A program made the position numbers and the translations under genes. The notes under the pieces were generated by a model, which saw nothing but the letters and a program-made list of their open reading frames with translations, made no database searches and had not been told where the DNA came from. Below are positions 9,160 through 20,564 of a stretch of 31,295 nucleotides of DNA, piece after piece; the stretch's first letter is position 1, and the number at the start of each line of letters is the position of its first letter. The stretch spans positions 1-31,295 of the forward strand of contig MU624691.1 in NCBI GenBank assembly GCA_025349905.2. The letters are read 5' to 3'. This DNA is from Blastocladiella britannica. Its lineage: Eukaryota; Blastocladiomycota; Blastocladiomycetes; Blastocladiales; Blastocladiaceae.

Positions 9160-12100
9160 TTACATCGAGTCCCGCAGCGCCGAGTCAATCACGCCGTTGA
9201 TAAACTCCTTGCGCGAGTTGAGGTCGATCCCAAACAGCGCGCTGAGCTCCTCGCGGATCTGCTTCTTGGTGACGCGCATCAGGTCGGCCGTCTGCAGAAT
9301 GCGGTGCACCTCGTTGACAATCTCGTCGTCCGACGGCATGCCCGCGTACGCGCCAGCGTTGCCCTGCAGGAGCGAGTGCGCCGACCCGACCGACAACCGC
9401 TTCGAAAGCATCGACATGGGCCGCGATCCAGATTGCAGCTCGCGCATCTCGCGCAGCTCGCGCTCACGCTCCATGTCCGTCAGGTGTGACACCTGCGACT
9501 GGGTCTCCATCAGCTCCGACTGGTACTCGGCCCACGTCATGTGCTGAATCGTCGACAGGTCAAACATCTCGTCTTCCTCGCGCAGCACCTGCTTCTCGCC
9601 CTTGCCGCCGAGAATGACGCGCGTGTTACCCCATGAGAAATCGTCCATGCTGATATATTTTTGTTTGATGAGTATTATTTGGTTTGTAATGGTATGATCG
9701 TAACGTACCGCCAGAAGGAGTAGACCGGGATAAAGAACGAAAAGACGGGCATGGCAAGAATGTCTGTTGTTTTGATATGGGTGTCAGACCAGTTCGACAA
9801 TAGGAAAAAAAGGGGCGTACAAATCAGCATCCACACAACATGACTAAACTCCTTCTTGAGAATGAAAATGATGGCCTGCAGGCCGTACATGGACGCAATC
9901 AGGATGAGCGAGACCATGACCAGGTTGAGGCTCTCGTCGTTCAAAAGGGCGTGCACGGTGAGGTAGATCAGGTCTATCAGCGTCAAGACAGCAAGTCAGA
10001 AAACTGTGCCAGCACATGAAAAAAGATTGTAACGCACAGCCAAGGTACAGAACGGTCGCAGGCTGAATGATCGTGGCCACCAAATCAATCATGACCATAA
10101 AACGCATCGAGAAGCAGCAGAAACCGCAAAGACCCTTGAGGAAGGCCAGCTCAAACAGGTTGCTGTTGAAAAACAAATGATGAGAACAACATCTCAATAA
10201 AAAGGGAAGCGAAAAAAACCATACTGGAATGTCGAGTTGATCCAGCGACGACGTTGCGAGAGCAACACCGAGAACGTCTCGGGCGCAAACGTATAAGCAA
10301 GAGCCGCGGGCGTGAACTTGGTCTTGTAGTTGGGGAAGTTCTTCATGATCAGGGTCGTCAGGTACCGATCCTCGCCCAGCGACAGCAGGTTCTTCTTGTG
10401 CAGCGTGTCCACGCGCACGTCCGAGTACTCCTCAATGATCAGGTCCGTGCACAGCATCGGGCGGCCACGGTTGGCGGTGATGATACGGTACATGGAGAAA
10501 CAGCCTGGCAAGCAAGTGACGGTCCCAAAGAGCGACTCGAACGCCTTGGAGAGGTGGTGCGAAATAAAGTACTCGTAGACCTGGATCATGGTGGTCATGG
10601 ACGACTTTTCGTTCATGAGGCGCGTCTCGCCACAGCAGCCAATGATCTCCGTGTCCGACATGGCAAAAGCAACCAGGTGTGTCAGGGCCTCGTCGTCGAC
10701 CGTGGTATCGGCGTCGATCATGAGCATGTACTCGTACCACTTGGGGTCAACGCCAATAATGGTCTGGATGTGGTGGCGCATTTCGAGCTCCATGGGCGAC
10801 ATGGGCTTCTCGTAGTGGAGGTGGTTCAGGAACCGCATCAGCATGATCTGCGAGTCGCGCTTACCGCGGTTACCAGGGCGCTGAGTCTCGGACGGCTTGC
10901 CAACCTTGACGAGGACAACGTAAGGCACCAGGTGACCCTCGTACTCGTACAGGCCTGAGTATACCTTGGCGCAGTTGTGCTGCTTGGCGCCCAGCCCGAC
11001 CGCCTGGTACGAGAGAGGCTCCGGATCCACGGTCGGGTCCACGCCCAAAATGTCCAGAACAATGCGCGGTGTCGGGCGATCGTTACCACGACCCACAATC
11101 ATACCGTCGCAGATAATGACCATAAGCTTGCGCTTGTCGTCGTACTTGAGCGAGGCAATCGAGTTGATGGTGCGCACCATCGACACCTCGTCCTCGGTAT
11201 AGCACGGCACCTGGATCATGACAAACTTGTCCATCTTCTCGGGCGTCTCGGTGCCGCCACGCAGCTGCAGCGCCGCCAGGAACTTGAACAAAATCACGCA
11301 ACAGAGCACGATCGACATGGCCAGCAGAATCCAGTCCGCGTACAGGCACTTCCACGTCTGGCGGTCGTCCACCACCGCCGACGTGTACAGCGACATGATG
11401 CACTGCGCGATAGGCGACTTGCCGTTGTTCCACACCGCCATGAACTTGGTATCGCTGGTCAGATCGACAATGCCTTGCGACGCCTGCGACGCAATGTACG
11501 TGTCAATGTTGAGCACGTTGGCCGAGCCCGAGAAGTCCGAGGCCAGGAACCGCTGCGCCTTGTTGGACGACTGCGCGGCCGCATTGTTGTAGTAGTCAGT
11601 CAGATCGTAAATGACGCCGTTGACGACAAACCGCTTGTACGGAATGTCCCAGGTCCAGCCGCCGAGCACCTCGCCAATGGGAATGGCAAGATTGCCAGCG
11701 CGGAACGTCTTGGACGCCAGCCACGAGTTGACCGTGGGGCCAAAGTTGGGGTTGGATGCGAGCGGGTTGGCGTGGGCGGCGCCAACGGCCATGCCCGCTG
11801 TCTTGTTCACGTCTGTGTTGCCAAATGCAATCTGGCCATTGCTCACGAGGGTAGAGCAGTAGGTTTTGGGATCACGCGGGAAACCGGTCGAAATGTCCTG
11901 GGCCACGAGCGTGGCAAAGTTGGCAGCGGTGTGGTACGGGCTGGGCGACGCAACAATCAGCCGGTTCAGGTCGTACACGTTGCCGTACACGGCCGCGTAC
12001 TTCTTGGTGCTAGTTGCGGCGTTAGAGAGGTAGTCCATCTCGTTGGCCGAGAACATGCGGTTCTTGGACGGGCACACGAGCAAGCCGGCAATCGCAATCA

Positions 12101-14802
12101 CAAAGAGCATGGCCGCCGACAGCAGGAAAATCAAAAAGCAGAGGGCCACCTTTTCGCGCCACGCCATTTGGACGTTCTTGTCCTTCATGCGGCCGACCCA
12201 CGAGAGGAGGAATCCGGGGATCCAGAATGTCACCTTTATATATCACGTTTGAGTGAGCCAAAATTGCAAGTTAAGATAAAATAAAATAAACGTACAGCCC
12301 AGGTAAAGCACACCCAGCGCTTGCGCGAGCTAGAGGTCTTGCGCTTCTCAATCATGGGCGTCGTGGCCACCGCCGCATCGCCTTGCGATTCGTAGCCATC
12401 AGCACCGGCACCGCCAGACCGGGCGCCAGTCGCACCGCCGTTCATGACCGAGCGGGCAGCCGCGTCCGTGTTGGCACCGCCAATGACAGAGTAGCCCGGC
12501 CCGCCCGCGATCGAGTAGCCGTCATACATGGAGGCATTGTCGGACATGTACGTCTCGTCCTCGGACGCGTACGACGCATTGTCGTCAAAGGCCGCCGCAC
12601 GCGCTGCATTGAGGTGCGCGGCCCCAGGGCCGCCCACGGCCGACGAGTACTGCGACCCGCCCGCGCCGCCGTCCTCGCGCTGCTGCTTCTTCCACTCCTT
12701 GAACTTTTTCAGCTCGCGCTCCAGCGCCACAATGCCGCGCCAGCTCACGTACACGGCCTCGCGGCCGAGCGCGTACTCCTCCGGCTTGAGCTGCTGCTGG
12801 AACATGGCGGCAAGACGGTCACGAACCGGCCGCGCGTCGTCCATGCCAAGGGACGCCGACATCCATGACCCATAGCGAGCCACGACACGAGAGAGGGGCG
12901 AGCGCGCAACGTGGTTGCCAACACCGGAAGCCAACAGCGGCCGCGCAGCGTCACTGGCGGCAGCACTGGCCGCGTGGGCATGGCCGCAAAACAGCAAAAA
13001 CACATTGTCGTCGGCCAGCTCGGACACGAGCTCGCGCAGAGCCGCGTCCACTTCATCCAGAACGGTGGCGGCGGCGGCGCGGGCACCTGCCAAAGTCGCA
13101 CCAGACAGGACCGACAGGTCCTCTGCCGACGCCTGCATCTTGGACTTGCGCTTCTTGGTGCTGACCTTGCCGACCTTGCCAGGGGCAATCGACGCAGGGT
13201 TGGCAGCGGCGCGCTCCTGAGCGGCAACCGCCTCCGAGACGGCCGGAAGTGCAAACAGACCGGCAACGAACGCGTTCTTGCAGTGCGCGCGGAAGAGCTG
13301 CACGACATCCAGCGACACGCGCTCGGCGTTCTCTGCAGCGTGGCGGCGGCGGGCGACGCGCGTGTCTGGCTCGTCGGGAGTGGTGACCACAGGGGACGCC
13401 GAGGCGAGGCCCTCGGCAGAGAACTCGGCTGTCAACCGTGTAATCGCGTCAGCAACAAAGCGATCGAGGCGCGCCTCGGCAAAGTTGGCCAGCTCGGCCC
13501 ACAGACCCGAGCCATTCGGGTTGGCGGGGGTCGGGTCCACAATGTCCTGGTGGCCGGGGAACACCACCACCGTGATGGAGGCGTGCGTGGCACCCGCGGC
13601 CGTGGCGCCCGAGTCGGCGGCCGCGGCAGCGGGCGACATGCGCGAGTTGGCAAACTCGACGATCCAGTGCACCAAAAGACCGTACAGCTGCGCGGCCAGC
13701 TTGCGCGAGTACTCGGCGGCCTGCACGGCCGTGTGCACGACCGAGCAGCGGTCGACGCCAATGTAGCTCGTGTGCGAGAGGAGCGACTGCTCGAGCATGT
13801 CGGGGGCAATGCCCAGCAGGCCGGCCACGTGCTCGAGCACGTCGGGGTTGCGCACGCGCGTTTCGGGCTCCTCAACGTCGGAACGCATTTCGTCCGCGTA
13901 CTGGATCTGGCCCAGGTGCAGGATCGCGGCCACCACGGCCAGCACGTGCGTCTGCGACTTTTTCGACAGCCCGAGGGTCTTGAGCGCGCCGAGGAAGCGC
14001 GTGAGTGCCTCGGCGTCTGAGCGCTCCACGACGTTCGAGCCAGAGGCCAGGAACGCCCAGTGTGACGGATCGGCCGACAACTTCCACTGTGCGCGCTGGT
14101 CAGGCGCCGCGCCGGCAAGCAGAGCGTAGAAAATGGGGAAGGTGCGCGACTCGGTCGGGACCGTGTGCACCAGCGACTTGTTGAGGAGGTAGTCGCGGGT
14201 GCGCGCGCCAATGATCTTGTGCTTGTCGTCAAACATGAGCGACGTGGCGTGCGCCATCCCGGACGACTGCGTGCATGTCGAGGTGGAGGAGGTGGTCAGG
14301 GCCGCCAGCACGATCTGAGCGGCGGCAATGCGCTGGTGGATCTTGTGTGCCTTTTTCGAGGACAGGGACGAGATATGGGAGAGCAAGAGCGCGACCTGCG
14401 ACTGCTTGTCGACGTTGCCGTCACCGCTATTTTAGCTGGGAGGTGAGTTGGTTCGTTCGTTGGTTGGTTCGATCGTTCATTCGTCATGGCCAAAAAGCAG
14501 CCACCGCAATGCGCAACGATGTGAAGTGAAAAAAAGGGAAGTGAAATAAAATACCGGAACAGGATGGCCTGCGACTGGGCCGAAATCTTCATGGCAGCAA
14601 AGGCGCGGGCGGCAATAGATGCCAGGGCCGACGGCTCGGCATCGAGCTCGACGCCAACCTCCCAGCCGCGCGCTTTAGCGAGGTACTCGTCATTATCCTG
14701 CTGCTGGCGCTCGCGCTGGCGCTTGTTCCGTGCGGCAGCAGCGACGGTGTCGAGGGCGAGGATGCGACCGGCAAGCGGCACGGATGCGGCGTTGCTGGAC
14801 AT
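9160..14802 (-). CDS. CHS: Chitin synthase with myosin-like N-terminal domain and DEK_C tail (class V/VII type)
   Basis: Family 2 glycosyltransferase that polymerises UDP-GlcNAc into wall chitin at the plasma membrane. Exons (minus): 14802-14555, 14426-12296, 12233-10225, 10162-10038, 9973-9821, 9763-9709, 9649-9160; 1736 residues. Residues 1 to ~600 align in pattern with the myosin motor-like domain of class V/VII enzymes ([33 protein letters not shown]). The P-loop is degenerate: GDGNVDKQS stands where GESGSGKS is expected. Next come membrane helices starting [11 protein letters not shown], a cytochrome-b5-like segment, then the catalytic region with [18 protein letters not shown] (~1300), GEDRY (~1414) and QRRRW (~1454). 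More helices follow. The C-terminus is a DEK_C domain ([17 protein letters not shown]). Intron 1 is 128 bp; the others are 57-64 bp. All seven exons join in frame and restore family motifs such as STFHNLFELAF and YSFWRMDDFSWG. Confidence 0.96.
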
Positions 14803-15153
14803 TTTAGTTGTTGGCTTTGTTGAAAATTGCGTATAATTTCGCAAGGGACCGAGTTGCGGTGGGAATAAGATTGACGGAGGCCGCCTGTGCTATGGTAGTT
14901 TTTTTTTTTCTCTGCTTTCTTTTTACTTTATTTCACGGGCGGCAGGCGGTAGTGCGGTCTTTTTGCGGTTTTTATTCGTCGGCCAGGAAGTCAAAGAGAA
15001 AAGAAATATCGAAGTGCAGTGCGGCATTGTTCCCAAAACATACATTTCCCAAAAAAAAAAATAACAAATGCACTTCGAGACATGCCGCGCTGATCCAGTC
15101 TCACTCTTGGCCGCGCGCACTTCCCCTTTGCCAGAGTCAGCGACTTGAAAAAA
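14803..15153. promoter_or_regulatory. Divergent promoter, chitin synthase / F-box-like gene
   Basis: This 351 bp region lies between two divergent starts. It holds a long pyrimidine tract at about 14900-14935, an A-run at about 15051-15062 and no open frame worth keeping. It must contain both promoters; no specific factor site could be recognised. Confidence 0.4.
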
Positions 15154-17173
15154 ATGGACCCATGGATCCGACCAGCACTGCCATCACTGCTTCTGGCCAT
15201 GCCATTGGAGCTGCTCGCGGCTATCGCATCCCTACTTACCTCGCCGGCCGACCTGGCCCACATGCGTACCGCCTGCCGATTGTTGCACGCTTCCCTGACG
15301 CCGGTCGCTGACCGCGTGCGCGTAGTTCCATTTCGTTCCATCCATGGTCTGGCTCGACGACTGGCCGCGGCCGCTCGCCGTCCACACATCCCCGCTCGCC
15401 CCTGGCGGCGGTTCGAGGAGATTATCAGCGACCACGACCACCTCCAAGGTGAGGAGTCTTTCAGCGGGCCACCCAATACCAGCGTCACGACCTTGGTCTT
15501 CAAGCGGCTCGAGCAAAGACATCCAGCCGCTGACCTGCACTCGTGCCTGGATTCGAGCGCATGCATCTTGGCCACCGTCGTTTCCCGGTTTTGCGTCGCA
15601 TTCCCTGCCGTATCGACGGTCCGGATCGAGGTGGAGGAAACAGATTGCTCGGATTGGTTGCATCCAGTGATCCAGATGCTCTTGGCGCTGATGAACCGAC
15701 ACGGAGCGATCCGTTCATTGATCTTGCATGGCAGCACACTTCCCGTTTCCCTCTGTCCTGACACGGGGCTCGCTCGACTCGACACTGGCGGAGCGCAGCA
15801 CGTGGCGCTTTACAGCGTGAATCTGCATTGCGTGGGACCAGCGCTGCTGTCGTCCCTCGTCTCGAACCGCATCGGCACCGCGTCACTGCATTCCTTGGTC
15901 TTGCAGTCGAAACGCCTGACCACCGACCAATTCGCGGCGCTGTTGCAAGCCGGCCCGGCACTGCAGCACTTGCGCATTGATGCCCGCCTCGACGTCAACC
16001 GGACCTGGGACCACGCGGCAGACTCCTCGCCGCGGCTACTTCGATTCCGCACACTTGAACTGAATCTCCTGTGCCGCAGCCGCCACCTCACCATGTGGGC
16101 CCAGCAAGTAAAGCGTTGGGTCGACCATGTGGAGTTTGCCGATCAGTATGCAATCGGCTGGCCGATGCCAATGATCAAGCACTACTTCAATCGTGTGACG
16201 GTCCCGATCCCCGCACGCGTGCACACAGTCACTGTGCACGGGTGGAACTTGTTTGACGTACGCTTATTTATCCTTACCAAATGCATCCATGATTGACAAG
16301 AAAAAAGAAATCAAGTTAGGTGTATTGCAACCGGCCACGGCACTCCAGGACCTCCACTCGATCCGGATCGCACACTGCATTTTCGCGCCATTTTCTGCCT
16401 CCTTGTCGCTGGGCAGCGTCGCCCCCAACCTGAAGCATGTGTCCATTTGCTCTGACCGCACTGACGTGTGCGCCGACAACTTGATCGACTTTGAGGACTT
16501 TGTGCTCCAGGTGTGCATGCTGCCCAGTCTCATTGCACTCGATCTTCACCTGGGTATGGCGGTCCGCAAGCCTCTCGTGCGCGGCATCGTGGCCCTGGCG
16601 ACCCGCGCGCCGCTCCGGGAGCTCACCCTACACATTCCCGCATGCATCGTCAACGCAGGCGTCCCGAAAGCGCTGGCCGGCGCAATGCAAATCGAAATGC
16701 TGCGTCGGACGGTGGTAGCCGCCGAAATGGGGACCAATACGCGCCCCGTTCCTTTGCGCCTGTGTATCACCCCGTGGATGGCCATGCAGGCAGCGGACCT
16801 GGGCATGTACGCGCTTTGCCGAGTCGTTCAAATTGGGTGCCGCGATGTGCGCAGGTCCATTGACCAGCCGTGCACTTGTTGCTGCAGCTCTGGGTCGCAA
16901 AAGCCATGGACCAGTGCTCGGCCATTGTGCCACCAGCGCTTTGCATGGGAGGACAGGCTCTGGCAGTTGCCGAGATCGTCGGGTCACCAAGTTGGCGGCG
17001 AAAACGACACACCCAATATTAGCCCCGTCGGATCGGACGATGATGGCGGCGGTGACGAGTCCATGGATTCTAGCGATAGCGACGGCCTCGCTGTCGACGA
17101 CGACGGCGGCGATGGCGAAGACGAGGACAACGACCCCGGGTTTCCGTTTTTCTTATTCCATCCCACGCCCTGA
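15154..17173 (+). CDS. F-box-like protein with leucine-rich region and acidic tail
   Basis: Two exons, 15154-16257 and 16316-17173, with a 58 bp intron (GTACGC...CAAG), give 653 residues. Near the start, PLELLAAIASLL followed by TSPADLAHMRTACRLLH has the hydrophobic and charged spacing of an F-box, the SKP1-binding motif of SCF ubiquitin ligases. The body contains repeated Leu-rich segments (LHSLVLQSKRLT, LQHLRIDARLD, LRELTLHIPA) like the irregular repeats of fungal F-box proteins, with no regular LRR unit. The last ~60 residues are strongly acidic (DDDGGGDESMDSSDSD). The acceptor at 16315 was chosen because it keeps the frame and gives a normal intron length; a CAG about 36 bp downstream also keeps the frame. 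The start is the first ATG after an A-rich leader. Target unknown. Confidence 0.75.
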
Positions 17174-17329
17174 CCAACGACACCCAACAACTAGCCAAAA
17201 GCAAACGCGCGAATATAGTAATAATCCACAAGCGAAATATATTTCCGAACGGTATGGCAATACAAGTCATTCAACCAACCACAACCAACAAACGAAATGG
17301 GCCAATCGCGGACCATAAGTCAACCAAGC

Positions 17330-18477
17330 TTAGGCCGAGCCCTTCTGGCCGTGGCCCTTCTGCTTACCGGGCGACGGGGGACGCACCGCCTGCTGCTGCT
17401 GGTGCTGCTGCTGGCCCTTTGCCGGCGATGCGGGCTTCTGCTGCGCCTGCTGCTGCTGGGGAGCCTTGGCGGGCGATGCGGGCTTCTGCTGCGCCTGCTG
17501 CTGCTGAGCGTGCTGCTGCTTGGCGGGGGACGCCTGCGCCGACTGCGGCTTGGCCTGCGCGGCCTGGGGCGCGGCGGTCTTCTGCGACGGCGACGACGGG
17601 CGAGCGGCCTGCTGCGCCTGCTGCTGCTGGGGAGCCTTAGCGGGCGACGCGGGCTTCTGCTGCGCCTGCTGGGGAGCCTTGGACGGCGACGCCTGAGCCG
17701 ACTGGGGCTTAGACGCCTGCTGCTGCTGGGACTTGGCAGCCGCGGGCGCGGCGGCGGCCGACTTCTGCGACGGCGAGGGGGGACGCACGGCCTGCTGCGC
17801 CTGCTGCTGCTGAGGCTTAGCGGGGGACGCAAGCTGCTTGGCGGGCGCCGCTTGCTGGGGCTTGGCCTGCTGGGCTGCGGGGGCAGCCGACTTCTGGGCC
17901 GGCGACGGGGGACGCGCGGCCTGGGCCTGCTGGGGCTTCACGGAAGCCGCCTGCTGCTTCGAGGGCGACGCCTGCGCCGGCTGGGGCTTGGCCGGCTGGG
18001 GCTTGGCCTGCTGGGCAGCGGGAGCGGCAGCCGACTTCTGCGACGGCGAGGGGGGACGAGCGGCCTGAGCTTGCTGCTGGGGAGCCTTGGCGGGCGAGGC
18101 CGGCTTCTGCTGGGCAGCCTGAGCCTGCTGCTTCGAGGGCGAGCCCTGAGCCGACTGCGGCTTGGCCTGGGCCGACTGGGGCTTGGCCTGTTTATTGGGT
18201 ACAAGATCGGATCGGATGCGTGAGTAAATTTGTTTCGTTTTGATGTGATGGGAAATGCCCATGAAAGGATCCGATCCGGTCGTGATTTTCAAACGACGCA
18301 ACGAATTATATTGCGGATCGGATCGGATCGAAAGCAATGATAAGGATTAAGTAGATGCTGTACCTGCTGGGCCTGAGCCTGAGCCTGCTTGGCGGCGTGC
18401 GCGTTACCACCCTGCTGCTGCTGAACAACGGCGGCGGCGGCCTTGGCGGGAGCGGCGGAATCGTTCTTGCGGCCCAT
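17330..18477 (-). CDS. Low-complexity Pro/Ala/Lys/Ser/Gln repeat protein
   Basis: Two exons (minus), 18477-18364 and 18187-17330, with a 176 bp intron, give 323 residues. Apart from a short start (MGRKNDSAAPAKAAAAVV) the protein is built from two interleaved motifs: QKPASPAKAPQQQQAQQ (about four or five variants) and RPPSPSQKSAA (five variants). It has almost no hydrophobic residues and almost no acids, so it is disordered and highly basic. The many SP and SPAK sites resemble the tails of linker histones and proline-directed kinase substrates. The Gln runs resemble those of RNA-binding or condensate proteins. I do not recognise the family and do not assign a function. The CTG/CAG-rich DNA makes length variation between strains likely. 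The start ATG, donor and acceptor are all clean, and the frame is open and repeat-coding throughout. Confidence 0.8.
18188..18363 (-). repeat. Intron with inverted GATCGGATCG repeats
   Basis: This intron of the low-complexity gene is about three times the usual length here. It contains gatccgatccg at 18268-18278 and its exact reverse complement cggatcggatc at 18314-18324. A third related copy, gatcggatcgga, lies at 18205-18216. The arms could form an 11 bp stem in the pre-mRNA or alternative stems with the third copy. Confidence 0.7.
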
Positions 18478-18778
18478 GATTGTTATTAAAAAGTTGGTTG
18501 GGTGGGGGGGAGGTTTGTGAATGAAGCTTGTACGTGTACTGTTGTAAAAAAAAAAAAAGTTGCGGGGGAGGGAGGGAATTGGACAGGTATTTGTACGTTT
18601 TTGTGGGTAGCGCAAACTTTTTAAGCGTATATATTATGGGAAAACGCGGGGATATGTGGGAAATCCAACACGTGCAAGTGTACCAATACGAGGGGACAAT
18701 TATGGCGCCATGGGAAAACCTCAGCATGCCAGTCACGAGACTTCTTGTGAAAAAGGATGGGAGCAATGACTAGTGCGT
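18478..18778. promoter_or_regulatory. Intergenic region upstream of the low-complexity gene
   Basis: This 301 bp AT-rich stretch runs between the PUS10 stop and the start of the low-complexity gene; both genes are on the minus strand. It contains an A-run at about 18546-18557 and TATATATTAT near 18629. It probably holds the PUS10 3' end and the downstream gene's promoter. No further gene is seen. Confidence 0.35.
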
Positions 18779-20545
18779 TTATTCGTTGGAGACATCGTAT
18801 CCCTCAATCTTGACATCGCCGGCCCCGTCCCGTCCTTTGCCCGAGAGCATTTGGACGCGCTCCTCCTCGGTGCGTGGGGGAAACTCCAGCTGCACGTTGG
18901 TCACATCCAGTTCCAGAATGTCCGTGCTGGTGCCCAACAGCGACCGCAGCGATGGCACAGTGCGGCCCAGATCGCCGGTAATAAACTCTTTGACGTAGCT
19001 ACCGGCCTGGGTCTCGAGATCCACGCGGTAAAACTGCCGTTCAGCCAGCGGCGTCACGCGCACCCAGTGAACCATCTTGGGTCGGGTCATGTTTGCGCGA
19101 CTGGAAAATCGTGTTCTCTTTTAGCGGATGGCATTCCAAAAAAATAAAAAAATAAAAAAAATGGTCGCACGAACCGATGAAGGACGCGCGTTGGGGTTGC
19201 CTGCTGGATTTGGATACTGGTGAGGGAGTTGACGTGCGCGATCTTGGCTGGATCGGCGGCGTCGGCCCACACGAGGCAACTGTACTGCTTTGCCTTGAGC
19301 TCTTCGCCCACTTTCACGAGCTTGGTCTCTTCCCTATTCCATCCAGCAGCGTGTCAGTATCTCATCAAGAACTGAAAATATAGAAAAACGAACTTGGTGA
19401 TCCAGCGCATCCGGCTCACCTGTACAATGCCCTCCCACATGCGGTTGACTTCGAGCGCAATCGGAAGCGAGTCAAATTTGGTGTTGCGGGCATTCTTGAG
19501 CTCAATGTAGAACGGGCGGCCGGAGCCAAGCATGCGCACGTCCGAGTCTTCGCGGCCAGCAGCAATGAGCACCGCCTCGTCCGCTCGCGCTACGGCCTTG
19601 GCGCCGTCGCCGCAGCACTGCTCGACCGAGTGCGGGGTCTTGGGGACGCCATCGATGAGCCACAGTGATTGGGCAACGTGGCGCGCCAGTTTGAGGTACC
19701 GGCCGCCCAGGTAGATCGAGTCGCGGCGAATGCGTGTGGATGTGATGCGCATTGGGGTGGTGATGGGCGGGAGCGGGAATGCTGGGGACCTATTCTCCAC
19801 ATTTCGGTCAAAAAAAGAGGAGCTAAAAGCAAAAGGCGAAAAGAGCACGTACGAAACGCCGTCAATGGCTCGGGCCAGGGACTCGTCGCGGGAGGCGGCA
19901 GGCGCCTTGTTGGCCTTTTTGATACGTTTGATCTCTTTGAGGCTCGGCTCGCCCTCGCGACGGCGACCGCGCACGGGCACCTCCTTGTCGTTGACATGCA
20001 CCACTTCGACGATAAAGTGAAGGGCCGCGTCCTCGGAGTGCGTGCGGCCAAGCGAGGCCTCGATCATGGGCAGAATGCGGCGCGCGAACGCGTATTTGAC
20101 CTCGAACGCGAAATTGATGCCGTGGTCCTTATAGGCGCTGTATTACTACGAGTTGAGTATATATATATGTTCCAGTCGTTTATAAGAAATGCACGGACTC
20201 GAGCCATTGCTTGCGGCGATGGGCCACGACGCGTGGCAGCATCAGTTCCAGGCGAAACTCGGGGCAGTCAAATTCAAGCGCGTCGTCGCGTATCTCGGCC
20301 AGGATGGCATTGGCAATGGACTCGGCCGCGCCCAGGGAGCCAAGGCAGAATCCGCATTGCCGCTCAACTTTTTCGGTTGGTACCAGTTGTTGGCCAGTGG
20401 AGGCAGTGGCAGTGGCACGCACGGCGTTAAAGTGTTCCAGCGAAAGGCACAGCTCCAGGGCGACCGCACACTCGGCGCAAAGGTCCCCGGACGCAATCAG
20501 CGTGTCGGGGTGCGGGGGCGGGTTCGATGGTGACTTGGTTGCCAT
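18779..20545 (-). CDS. PUS10: tRNA pseudouridine synthase Pus10
   Basis: Converts uridine to pseudouridine at position 54 (and 55 in archaea) of the tRNA T-loop. Exons (minus): 20545-20199, 20137-19853, 19789-19394, 19333-19175, 19100-18779; introns are 60-74 bp; 502 residues. The N-terminal half has two CxxC pairs (CAEC and CGFC), the zinc site of the Pus10 accessory domain, and a THUMP-like region around HGINFAFEVKYAFARR. The catalytic half has RRDSIYLGGRYLKLAR, SLWLIDG and the hallmark GREDSDVRMLGSGRPF, which carries the catalytic Asp near residue 291. It ends with LHRRANMTRPKM and YVKEFITGDLGRT, both typical of Pus10. Splicing restores these motifs exactly. The first donor is an unusual GTCCGT. 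The start lies 115 bp from the divergent secreted-protein gene, with repeat copy B between them. Confidence 0.95.
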
Positions 20546-20564
20546 TCCAGATGGCTGTAAAAAG

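Noticed and set aside
10977..12284. 435-codon plus-strand open frame rich in Arg, Val and His
   Set aside because: Mirror of the chitin synthase catalytic exon, caused by GC-rich third positions.
12911..14020. 369-codon plus-strand open frame
   Set aside because: Antisense of the chitin synthase myosin-like domain; Gly/Arg/His-rich with no domain.
17297..18223. Leu/Gly/Arg-rich plus-strand open frame of 308 codons
   Set aside because: It is the reverse reading of the CTG/CAG-rich repeat gene. The minus strand has clean splice sites, an ATG and an internal motif structure.
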